From positions 496,001-560,000 of the forward strand of contig NZ_JACXZA010000001.1 in NCBI RefSeq assembly GCF_014779765.1: a stretch of 64,000 nucleotides of DNA. Direction: 5' to 3'. Every line of letters starts with the position of its first letter. The first letter of the stretch is position 1. The stretch comes from Paenibacillus terricola (GTDB lineage Bacteria > Bacillota > Bacilli > Paenibacillales > Paenibacillaceae). Position numbers and translations under genes: made by a program. This document shows positions 54,101-64,000 of the stretch, piece after piece. The notes below the pieces were generated by a model, which did no database searches, was not told the origin of the DNA, and saw nothing but the letters and a program-made list of their open reading frames with translations.

Positions 54101-54947
54101 GCGTATATTCGACTTTGGCACAGGCACGACTTCGTATATGTTCCTAGCGCCGCAGACTGGCAGCGGAGGAGGCTTGCGCTTCGGCATTACGACGTCGGGC
54201 AATGGTTCGGAGCAGCAGATCAGCGCTTCGACGCCGCTTGCGACAGGTACGTGGAAGCACGTTGCCGTTACGTTGTCGGGAACGACTGGCATTCTGTACG
54301 TGGATGGCGTTGAAGTTGCCCGCAATTCGAACATAACGCTGAAGCCGTCCAGCCTTGGTTCCACGACGCTTAACTACATCGGCAAGTCGAACTTCAGCGA
54401 TCCGTATTTGAACGGTATGATCGATGACTTCAAGATTTATAACCGTGCGCTCAGCGCGACTGAGATTGCCAGCGCATTCAGTAGTGGCGGCGGCGGCGGA
54501 ACGACGACGGCTCAGAACATCGCGAACCTGGGCACAGCATCAACGTCGTTCGTTTCTTCATGGGAAAGTCTGGCTGGACTCAATGACGGGTATACCCCAA
54601 CAAGCTCTAGCGATAGGGGACACTCCGTCTACGGCAACTGGGATAATCCGAATACGACACAGTGGGTACAGTACGATTTTGCGCAAAATGTAACCATCTC
54701 CAGCACCGACGTCTACTGGTTCGATGACGATCAAGGCATCGACTTGCCGGCTTCCTGCTCGATCCAATATTGGAACGGCAGCGCATGGGTTAATGTCGCC
54801 AATCCTGTTGGTCTCGGCGTCCTCGGCAACCAGTACAACAAGACGACGTTCACGCCGGTCACAACGACGAAGATCCGTCTCAACATCACGGCTAAGGCGA
54901 CGACGTCGACGGGAATTGAGTCGTGGAAGGTGTATGGGACGGTGTAA
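51141..54947 (+). CDS. Large secreted DUF5695-like protein with LamG and discoidin-like modules
   Basis: A 1268-residue exported protein: signal peptide (FFGAAIFVAACFWLF then SSAFA), a catalytic-looking region of about 870 residues with the features of DUF5695 (GDFGLPLPFNEFW near 170, NVFNGYWGWGDDWGLTHGQF near 430, helical-barrel stretch after it), a LamG/concanavalin-like domain (about 910-1110, VVAYYKFDETSGASAADASG) and a discoidin-like module (about 1125-1268). The barrel-like helices and neighbours suggest a glycan-active enzyme on arabinose-rich material, but no catalytic residue can be named. AGGAGG precedes the ATG; it starts 32 bases after the metalloprotease gene, so they form an operon. 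Confidence 0.72.
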   Translation: MVHSNERSSRNPLYFFGAAIFVAACFWLFPSSAFAYNLSDSNFTVTTGTNGEISSLKLTGDTYPTDYVMNAVNAPNQNTADHQWLGELMFTYRLGTGAWSTAWTSKSADARTQSQSGSTVTVSYQNSTNASGIRNFKVDETYSLAGGALQWSIKVTNTSTQSLEIGDFGLPLPFNEFWSGGNNEEIYETRVLNHSFVGNNSSYLTIQRPSGIGPYLLMVPDSTTGAGFEYQDRWRIEEHPGSKWAMDQGGWAEGLNVYYIHSNVIKSTNRGYLPNTSLTLAAGASKTYTFKFFKVANDAAVKDVLYNEGLIDVNVIPGMIVPTNQTAKFDLHTSKTISSITAQYPSETTVTSLGTVGTNHKIYQLTMSHLGQNNITVNYGNGEKTVLQFYAIEPIDAALQRHSTFMVNSTQWNVTGDIRDKAFDDWMMDTKSKRNVFNGYWGWGDDWGLTHGQFLAEKNVQTPIASEISAVDQYLETTIWTNLMSGHHTDYLIPDFLMPSPNTTPTYRGYAYPHIYNTYFSMYKIANLYPNIITYKNTKQTYLLRAYNIFKALYDGPVAYNWNTGLMGELTTPDLIKALQDEGYTSQAQDVITKMATKYNNFANTKYPYGSEYNYDNTGEEAVYTLAKMNNNTTIKSKINTKTRAARGQMPVWYYYADPVTITGENWWNFQYTTSLAGYAMDDWTRNNSATPELDQRLSYAAKIANIGAINSGQISSDPANIGAVAWTYQAEKGNYGALGVGGGPLQNGWRGMSGEADLGLFGAIKILSSDVSVDPIFGLYCYGCDVATSGSSYVVVPKDGVNQRINLITQKLGLELNRDKFVSATLATAKNNVAFTLKNVTPGTAHTTKLTLTGLVAGNYDVLVGGTVVGQLNASGTSATVNLAIGTAATYDVVLQPGTGTPPTNTGEVVAYYKFDETSGASAADASGNNRTATVTSGAWAAGKSGNALSLNGTSSYASLPAGIVSSLNDFTVSTWVKVNSNSGWARIFDFGTGTTSYMFLAPQTGSGGGLRFGITTSGNGSEQQISASTPLATGTWKHVAVTLSGTTGILYVDGVEVARNSNITLKPSSLGSTTLNYIGKSNFSDPYLNGMIDDFKIYNRALSATEIASAFSSGGGGGTTTAQNIANLGTASTSFVSSWESLAGLNDGYTPTSSSDRGHSVYGNWDNPNTTQWVQYDFAQNVTISSTDVYWFDDDQGIDLPASCSIQYWNGSAWVNVANPVGLGVLGNQYNKTTFTPVTTTKIRLNITAKATTSTGIESWKVYGTV

Positions 54948-55079
54948 GTGCGCACGGTGAACAAGTAACCGGCTCCTGCATTACACCTGCAAAATGGGCA
55001 TTCTCTTTGCATTAGTCGGTTCAAATTCAAGTGCAATTCCTGTGCTTAAATTTTGTTACGGCTTGTCTTAACGAGACGA

Positions 55080-55127
55080 AGAACGTCCTCAGGCATTCCT
55101 TGTGAATGGAGAGGCGTTCTTTTTTTA
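55080..55127 (+). terminator. Terminator of the metalloprotease/DUF5695 operon
   Basis: AGAACG-CCTC (55080-55090) pairs with GAGG-CGTTCT (55111-55120), then seven T. Confidence 0.85.
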
Positions 55128-55163
55128 TCGTAATTTTGTTATATCGATAGTGAATATTTATTA

Positions 55164-55546
55164 TTTATCCATTCCGGTACGGATGCCGATGCGGCGTGGT
55201 TCTGGGAACCGATTCGACTGAATGAGATGGTAAGAAGCCATCAGCCGCAATGCGTCATTAGTCCGCGCTCCGGATGGGTGGGGGATTTCCAATGCGACGA
55301 AGGGACGCACGAGACCAGGGGCGAGATTATTCCGTTCGATTGGGAGAAATGTTTCTCGATCGCACCCTTCTGGTCCTACGATGCCGAGGAGCGCGTCCTG
55401 CCGATCGAGCAAATCATTCGGCTCATGATCGACTGTTTCATCCGCGGCGGCAATGTGCTGCTTGATGTTGCGCCTAGTCCGGAGGGGAATATACCAGTCA
55501 GTCAGCAGGAGCAGCTTAAACTTATCGGTCAGTTCATGAAGCCCTA
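55164..55546 (+). pseudogene. Alpha-L-fucosidase (GH29) remnant
   Basis: The frame reads DADAAWFWEPIRLNEMVRSH, then SPRSGWVGDFQCDEGTHETR, DWEKCFSIAPFWSYDAEERV and RGGNVLLDVAPSPEGNIPVS before a stop, which are in-order landmarks of the C-terminal half of a GH29 catalytic domain. The first 250 or so residues with the nucleophile are absent, there is no start signal, and the usual ending (GEWLxxNGEAIY) is replaced by LIGQFMKP-stop. It is a decayed internal fragment between two terminators. An ATG at 55227 could start a 106-residue product but nothing suggests it is used. Confidence 0.75.
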
Positions 55547-55568
55547 ATAGTCCATGAACTAACCATAG

Positions 55569-55606
55569 AAGCGGCGATGCAGCAATTGTCTGCATCGCCG
55601 CTTTGT
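55569..55606. terminator. Bidirectional terminator
   Basis: AAGCGGCGATGCAG (55569-55582) pairs perfectly with CTGCATCGCCGCTT (55590-55603). Serves the remnant and the convergent AraC gene. Confidence 0.8.
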
Positions 55607-55621
55607 CGTATAACGGCGAGA

Positions 55622-56497
55622 TCAGAATGGATTGAGATAGAGGGCGCCCCTATATTCCGATGGCGAACAACCTATGACTTTGCGGAACACTCTGCTGAAA
55701 TAAAAAGGATTCCTGAACCCCAGCGTCTCGCTTATCTCCGAAATATTCAGGTTGGATTCTCTCATTAATCGGACTGCCTTATCCATTACAATCCGAGCGT
55801 TATAGGATTGAATCGTGCTTCCGGTCTTCGTTCGAAACACTTCACATAGATAGCTGTAATTCATCGCAAGAGAAGCCGAGATTTCCTCCGAATGAAGAGA
55901 ATAGCCCTCTTTCTGCTCCAGATAATCCATGATTCGCTGGACGGTACGATCAGACTTAGTCAGTGTCCTGGCAGCTCGCTGCTCTCTGTATAGGTCAAGG
56001 AACAGCTCCGTCACTTGCAGGGCTAAGGAAATCCCGCGGAAAGGATCTTTGGAACGAAACCGTTCGAGAGATGCGTCCAGTCTAATCTTCAGCATCGTTG
56101 GATTTAAGATCGTGCCATGTTTGGGAAGCTTGAAGCGCTTGTCATATTCATCACTTGAGATCGAGTAGGAGTGATAGCTGTCCAAGCTGTCATCTTCGTG
56201 CGGATCACCGTCCGTTACTGCGTGGCTATAAAAATGAATCCAGTACCAGGAGGTGCCGGCAGGCGTCAATCGCTCCCCCCAATGATGCAGGCCGCTTCGA
56301 AGGAATAGGAACTGAGCCGGCTTGACCACATATTCGCGATCTTCCTCCCGGACCTGCATCTCGCCTTCGGTCACATAGAGGAACACGTCCCAGTCCAACC
56401 TTCTATCAGGGTGCGCATAAAGCTGACTTATGCTATGAAAACCTAAATCCTGTACGCGCAATATTCGATCACAATGCAGAGCGATATCAGTATCCAT
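55622..56497 (-). CDS. AraC-family regulator, divergent from GH127/146 gene
   Basis: A 291-residue regulator with an N-terminal cupin (DWDVFLYVTEGEMQVREEDR, LFLRSGLHHWGERLTPAGTS) and a C-terminal AraC double HTH (ISASLAMNYSYLCEVFRTKT; FRNPFYFSRVFRKVIGCSPS). It is transcribed away from the beta-L-arabinofuranosidase-like gene at 56697 across 200 bases and likely activates it. A weak AGGAGG (on the minus strand before 56497) supports the start. Confidence 0.88.
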   Translation of the reverse strand: MDTDIALHCDRILRVQDLGFHSISQLYAHPDRRLDWDVFLYVTEGEMQVREEDREYVVKPAQFLFLRSGLHHWGERLTPAGTSWYWIHFYSHAVTDGDPHEDDSLDSYHSYSISSDEYDKRFKLPKHGTILNPTMLKIRLDASLERFRSKDPFRGISLALQVTELFLDLYREQRAARTLTKSDRTVQRIMDYLEQKEGYSLHSEEISASLAMNYSYLCEVFRTKTGSTIQSYNARIVMDKAVRLMRESNLNISEISETLGFRNPFYFSRVFRKVIGCSPSEYRGALYLNPF

Positions 56498-56696
56498 CTG
56501 CTAACCTCCTACTATCATACCTTTATAGTCGGATTATAGCCTGAAACGAGATTTCGATAAATACGGACAAAAACCAAAAATCGTATAGGTAATCCAAATC
56601 GAATGCATTCAAATAAGACGGGACGCCCGATACAATGAGAATGCAAAAGCAACATGTACAGCACGACTTGACCTTATTGGAATCGAGGTGTTCGAA

Positions 56697-58481
56697 TTGT
56701 TTAAGAATTTCAGCTTAGACGATGTCAAATTGACCGACTCGTATTGTGCGCACCGAAGGGAGCTTGTTAAGCGATATGTGAAGGACTTCGATATCGATCG
56801 CCTGATGCATACGTTCCTCATCAATGCGGGGTTGCCATCCGACGCCGAGCCGTTAGGTGGATGGGAGGCGGTCGAGTGCGGCCTTAGAGGTCATTTTGTC
56901 GGGCATTATCTGTCTGCATGCGCCAGATTTGCCTATGCCGATCAGGACGGATGTCTGAAGGGCAAGGCGTATGAAATCATAGAGACGATGGAAGCATGCG
57001 CGAAACCGAACGGCTATTTGAGCGCCTTCGAAGAGGACAAGCTGGATACGCTGGAACTCGAAGAGAACAGATTGGTTTGGGCTCCTTACTATACGCTTCA
57101 CAAGATCCTGCAGGGCTTAATCGACTGCCATCAGTTTCTTGGCAACGAGAAGGCCTTAACGTTAGCGATGAAACTGGCTTATTACATTCACGGACGGTTC
57201 GAGAAGCTGTCCTTCTGGCAAATCGACGGTATTCTCCGCTGCACGAAGGTAAACCCGGCTAATGAATTCGGGGGCATAGGCGATGCGCTCTATACGTTGT
57301 ATGACATTACGCGCGATGCCAAGGTGCTTGCATTGGCGCAACAATTTGACAGAGGCTATTTTCTCGATCCGCTAGCCGCAGGCAAGGATGTGCTGGATGA
57401 TCTGCACGCCAATACGCATCTTCCGATGGTGCTTGCCGCTATGCATCGTTACAACATTACCGGCGAGCAGCACTATAAATCAGCCGCAGAGCATTTCTAT
57501 CATTTCGTTAAGGGAAGGACGTTTGCCAACGGCAATAACAGCTCGAAGGCGACGGCTTTTGCGAAAGGCGGAGTCTCCGAAAGGTCGGAGCATTGGGGCG
57601 GATACGGCAGGTTGGAAGAAGCGCTGACGGGAGGCGAGAGCGAAAGCTGCTGTGCGCACAATACCGAAAAAATCGTTGAACGCATGCTAGAATGGTCCGG
57701 TTCCATTGAATGCTTGGACCATCTGGAGCAATTGAAGTATAACGCGATCCTAAACAGCGCCAGCCATACGACAGGGTTGTCGCAATATCATCAGCCGATG
57801 GGAAGCGGAGCAGTTAAGAGATTCAGCGGGCTGTACGATACGTTCTGGTGCTGTACGGCATCCGGAATGGAGGCCATGAGCGAGTTACAGAAAAATATCT
57901 GGTTGCGAAGCGGGGATCGATTGCTGCTGAATGCTTTTATTTCATCTACCGTCTTCTGGAATGAGAAGAAGGTCACGATTGCGCAGCATACGCGTTTTCC
58001 TGATGGGCTCACGTCGACCCTTACGATCCGGACTGCGGAGCCTACGGCATTCACACTTATGCTCAAACAAAAAGCGGTCAGAACTGTGGCGATCAATGGG
58101 GCTCCGATTCCGTGGGAGAGGACAGACGGTTATATCTTAATCGAACGTATGTTCAATGATCAGGATAAGATCGAGATCACTATTGACGCCCGTCTGCAGA
58201 TGATCCCGCTTCAAGGTTCCGACCGTTTGGCCGCGATGATGTTCGGACCTGTATTACTTGCTCAATTAGGGCCTCATAAACCGTTGAAGGAGCTGACGAG
58301 CAGCAGCATCAATGATCGATTCGTCAGACTAGCGACAGACCGATTAGAGTTTGTCTTGCAGGATGCAGAAGGCAAACCGGTTTCCTTTATCCCGCTATTC
58401 CGCGTGGAGGAAGAGGAGTATACGGTGTACTTGGATCTACAGGGAGATTCGAATTCGCAAGAATGGTTCACCTACGCATAA
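56697..58481 (+). CDS. GH127/GH146-like beta-L-arabinofuranosidase (DUF1680 clan)
   Basis: A 594-residue cytosolic protein of the DUF1680/GH127-GH146 clan. Landmarks: LGGWEAVECGLRGHFVGHYL, VWAPYYTLHKILQGLIDCHQ, and the zinc-thiolate motifs GESESCCAHNTEK (Glu and Cys) and DTFWCCTASGMEAM (Cys pair). The layout is that of GH146 more than of the gene at 46390, so it probably hydrolyses a different beta-arabinofuranosyl linkage. TTG 56697 has GAGGTG six bases before it; GTG 56688 lies inside that site. Controlled by the divergent AraC gene. Confidence 0.87.
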   Translation: MFKNFSLDDVKLTDSYCAHRRELVKRYVKDFDIDRLMHTFLINAGLPSDAEPLGGWEAVECGLRGHFVGHYLSACARFAYADQDGCLKGKAYEIIETMEACAKPNGYLSAFEEDKLDTLELEENRLVWAPYYTLHKILQGLIDCHQFLGNEKALTLAMKLAYYIHGRFEKLSFWQIDGILRCTKVNPANEFGGIGDALYTLYDITRDAKVLALAQQFDRGYFLDPLAAGKDVLDDLHANTHLPMVLAAMHRYNITGEQHYKSAAEHFYHFVKGRTFANGNNSSKATAFAKGGVSERSEHWGGYGRLEEALTGGESESCCAHNTEKIVERMLEWSGSIECLDHLEQLKYNAILNSASHTTGLSQYHQPMGSGAVKRFSGLYDTFWCCTASGMEAMSELQKNIWLRSGDRLLLNAFISSTVFWNEKKVTIAQHTRFPDGLTSTLTIRTAEPTAFTLMLKQKAVRTVAINGAPIPWERTDGYILIERMFNDQDKIEITIDARLQMIPLQGSDRLAAMMFGPVLLAQLGPHKPLKELTSSSINDRFVRLATDRLEFVLQDAEGKPVSFIPLFRVEEEEYTVYLDLQGDSNSQEWFTYA

Positions 58482-58547
58482 GATGGCAGCACGGCATATG
58501 AGCATTCATGAATGTGTCAATACCTAACGACTGTCAGGAGTCGGTGA

Positions 58548-59378
58548 TCAAGCATCGTCTCTCGACTGGCTCGGCGAAACGCCATTCACTTTCTTGAACA
58601 TCTTCGAGAAGAGGAACGGATCGGTATACCCGACGGAACGGGAGACGTCGCTAATGGATAGGCTGCGGTTCCTAAGAAGAGCAGCGGCCCGTTTCATGCG
58701 GAAGTGAAGCAAGTACGTTTGCAGAGAAAGACCGTACTGCTCCTGGAATAGGCTAGATAAATAAGTGCGGTTTAACCCAATGTAATCGGCAATTTGCCGT
58801 ACGGTGATTTTCTGGCTGTAGTTGTGCTCGATCCATTCCGTCGCTTTGCGTACGTAGGCCTCTTTGGAAGGTGAAGAAGAGACGATTGCGGGCGCGTCGG
58901 CGCATTCCATTAATTCGGCGAGGAAGCGGTAGAGCAAGCTTTGAAACATCAACTCGTAGCTTTTGCGGCTTTTGGCTGCGATCAACTCGTCATGCAGGGT
59001 TTCGAAGAAGATGGAGTCGTCACGCACGCGGAATACGGGACTGGCCTCATCCAGACCGGCCGATTCCATGAATGATCGGGCCTGGATGCCTCTGAAACCA
59101 AGCCAAGTATAAATCCAAGGGTCTTGCTTATTGGCTTCGTATTGAACGATGACGCCTGGAGTAATGAGAAAGCCTTGCTTGGCCGACAACGAATACGACT
59201 CCCCGTTGATTCTGAACGTGCCTTTGCCGCTATGAATGTAGTGAATGATATAGGAATCGCGCACCCCGGGCCCCCATGCATGGAGCGGTTCGCACTCCTC
59301 GCGTCCATGGAACAGAAGGTTCAAGTCGAGTTGCCGATTGAGTGCTTGATCGAGCAGCATGATTTCAATTTTGCCCAT
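58548..59378 (-). CDS. AraC-family regulator, divergent from melA
   Basis: A 276-residue AraC/XylS protein: arabinose-binding cupin domain (RDSYIIHYIHSGKGTFRING, KQGFLITPGVIVQYEANKQD, PWIYTWLGFRG) and C-terminal HTH pair (IADYIGLNRTYLSSLFQEQY; YTDPFLFSKMFKKVNGVSPS). The cupin pattern matches regulators of alpha-galactoside genes such as MsmR/RafR. AGGAG is nine bases from the ATG. It is divergent from melA and likely activates it in response to melibiose or raffinose. Confidence 0.9.
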   Translation of the reverse strand: MGKIEIMLLDQALNRQLDLNLLFHGREECEPLHAWGPGVRDSYIIHYIHSGKGTFRINGESYSLSAKQGFLITPGVIVQYEANKQDPWIYTWLGFRGIQARSFMESAGLDEASPVFRVRDDSIFFETLHDELIAAKSRKSYELMFQSLLYRFLAELMECADAPAIVSSSPSKEAYVRKATEWIEHNYSQKITVRQIADYIGLNRTYLSSLFQEQYGLSLQTYLLHFRMKRAAALLRNRSLSISDVSRSVGYTDPFLFSKMFKKVNGVSPSQSRDDA

Positions 59379-59577
59379 TCGAATTACGCTCCTGATGAAG
59401 GATTTATTTGAAGCTTTGCTCGTATTATAACAAGCGATATGTCAATTTCGGAAGATGAATACGCTAACAATCTGGCATTATGACAGGTACAGGCGGGGTT
59501 ATTCTATGTTGATTTCGTTGCATTGCCGCTATAGTGAATATAGTCCATTACACGAATGAAGGAGGCATTTTCCCACT

Positions 59578-60876
59578 ATGTCCAAAATTACGTTTATAGG
59601 TGCGGGCAGTACGGTTTTTGCTAAAAATGTGCTGGGCGATGTGATGCTGACGCCAGCGCTGGCAGGCTTCGAGCTTGCGTTATTCGATATCGATGCCGAG
59701 CGGCTGCGCGACTCGGAGCAGCTGCTGAACAATATTCGGGAGACGTCCGGCAGCAACTGCACGATCAGAGCTTATTCTGACCGCAAGGAAGCGCTTCGCG
59801 GGGCCAAGTATGTCATTAACGCCATTCAGGTTGGCGGTTATGATCCTTGCACGATAACCGATTTCGAAATTCCTAAGAAGTACGGTCTTCGTCAGACGAT
59901 TGCGGACACGATCGGAATCGGGGGCATTTTCCGTAATTTGCGCACGATTCCTGTCATGCTGGATTTCGCGAAGGACATTCAAGAGGTTTGTCCCGATGCA
60001 TGGTTCCTGAACTACACCAACCCGATGGCTGTGCTTACGAATGTGATGACCAGCGTCGGCGGCGTGAAGACGGTCGGCTTGTGCCACAGCGTGCAAGTAT
60101 GCGTGCCGCACCTGTTCGATTCGCTCGGCATGGAGTTCGCTGGCGTGGAAACCAAAATCGCCGGCATCAATCATATGGCTTGGCTGCTGGAAGCCAAGAA
60201 GGATGGCGTCGATCTGTATCCGGAGATTAAACGTCGTGCTATCGAGAAACAGAAGGAGAAGCATCATGATATGGTGCGCTTCGAGCTGATGCTGCGTTTC
60301 GGCTACTATGTGACCGAGTCCTCCGAGCATAATGCCGAATATCATCCGTATTTCATCAAACGGAATTACCCGGAGCTGATCGATCGCTTCAATATCCCGC
60401 TGGACGAGTATCCGCGCCGCTGCATCGAGCAGATCAAAGGCTGGCAGAGCATGCGGGAATCGCTGCTGGCTAATCGCAATCTGGAGCATCAACGCAGCCA
60501 TGAATATGCTTCCTATATGATGGAGGCGATGGAGACGAACAAGCCGTTCAAGATCGGCGGCAACGTTCTCAACACCGGACTCATTACGAATCTGCCGAAA
60601 GAAGCTTGCGTCGAAGTGCCATGTCTAGTGGATGCTTCCGGCGTGACGCCTACTTATGTGGGCGATCTGCCTCCGCAGTTAGCGGCGCTCAACCGAACGA
60701 ATATTAACACGCAGCTGCTGACGATCGAAGCGGCGGTAACTGGCAAACGGGAACATATTTATCATGCTGCGCTGCTTGATCCGCATACCTCCGCAGAGCT
60801 GTCGATCGATGATATCGTAGCGATGTGCGATGATCTGATCGAAGCGCATGGCAGCTGGTTGCCGGCGTACAAATAA
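59578..60876 (+). CDS. melA: GH4 alpha-galactosidase
   Basis: A 432-residue NAD+- and Mn2+-dependent glycosidase of GH4. The Rossmann motif is FIGAGSTVFAKNVLGD at the N terminus. Metal ligands are C169 (GLCHSVQ) and H199 (GINHMAW), and NYTNPMAVLT is the usual nucleotide/substrate loop. The sequence fits the MelA alpha-galactosidase branch (6-phosphate not required) rather than 6-phospho-glucosidases. GAAGGAGG precedes the ATG. It follows its divergent AraC regulator and ends with a terminator at 60894. Confidence 0.9.
   Translation: MSKITFIGAGSTVFAKNVLGDVMLTPALAGFELALFDIDAERLRDSEQLLNNIRETSGSNCTIRAYSDRKEALRGAKYVINAIQVGGYDPCTITDFEIPKKYGLRQTIADTIGIGGIFRNLRTIPVMLDFAKDIQEVCPDAWFLNYTNPMAVLTNVMTSVGGVKTVGLCHSVQVCVPHLFDSLGMEFAGVETKIAGINHMAWLLEAKKDGVDLYPEIKRRAIEKQKEKHHDMVRFELMLRFGYYVTESSEHNAEYHPYFIKRNYPELIDRFNIPLDEYPRRCIEQIKGWQSMRESLLANRNLEHQRSHEYASYMMEAMETNKPFKIGGNVLNTGLITNLPKEACVEVPCLVDASGVTPTYVGDLPPQLAALNRTNINTQLLTIEAAVTGKREHIYHAALLDPHTSAELSIDDIVAMCDDLIEAHGSWLPAYK

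Positions 60877-64000
<3,124 letters not shown>

Overview
The window looks like chromosome from a spore-forming, plant-polysaccharide-degrading member of the Paenibacillaceae (Paenibacillus or a close relative). The grounds are a spoVR gene, a YhcN/YlaJ-type spore lipoprotein, a PrsA-like foldase with a copper-amine-oxidase-like stalk domain, many strong GGAGG ribosome sites with GTG/TTG starts, and a high density of glycoside hydrolases each paired with its own AraC or LacI regulator. No rRNA, tRNA, CRISPR array or insertion sequence was recognised.

Layout. 1-6.3 kb: tail of a MATE exporter; the conserved trio circularly permuted ATP-grasp / alpha-E / transglutaminase; a polysaccharide deacetylase; a spore lipoprotein. 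6.3-11.3 kb: AraC regulator divergent from a GH30 + GH3 operon, then a stand-alone AraC DNA-binding domain. 11.4-16.2 kb: MFS exporter, FAD/Rieske oxidoreductase, zinc alcohol dehydrogenase and a small zinc-ribbon protein. 16.3-24 kb: a WYL regulator in an operon with two paralogous BtrH/C39-like proteins; an ECF sigma factor fused to a dead gluzincin-peptidase-like domain; a tyrosine phosphatase; a TerD-TerA fusion with an unknown partner. 24-29.2 kb: a possible small RNA, a 5'-truncated AraC gene, a frameshifted GH105 gene and a large modular GH10 xylanase. 29.2-34.8 kb: PadR/MFS efflux pair, a second sigma factor with a third BtrH/C39-like paralogue, and a PrsA-like foldase.

34.9-43.3 kb is the most unusual part. 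A very AT-rich block (about 35.56-41.05 kb) holds a three-gene operon with the architecture of a Lamassu / ABC-three-component anti-phage system (Cap4-like nuclease, middle component, Rad50/SMC-like ATPase with a zinc hook) plus a phage-type ABA-sandwich gene. The block splits spoVR: the displaced 3' end of spoVR remains on the left, and a second 3' end of the same 636 bp, about 95% identical and without indels, restores a full-length spoVR on the right. The insertion therefore rebuilds the gene it enters. An Mrr-type nuclease with a membrane anchor lies next to it.

43.4-64 kb: an NCS2 purine permease, then a long saccharolytic region: LacI + GH127, a secreted metzincin-like metalloprotease with carbohydrate-binding modules, a giant DUF5695-like protein sharing its C-terminal module, a GH29 remnant, AraC + GH127/146-like enzyme, AraC + GH4 (melA), and a GH2 beta-galactosidase that runs off the end. 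Together these suggest growth on arabinose-, xylose- and galactose-rich plant cell-wall or glycoprotein glycans, with large glycans cut outside the cell (GH10, modular proteins) and oligosaccharides finished inside by enzymes without signal peptides (GH3, GH4, GH30, GH105, GH127, GH2).
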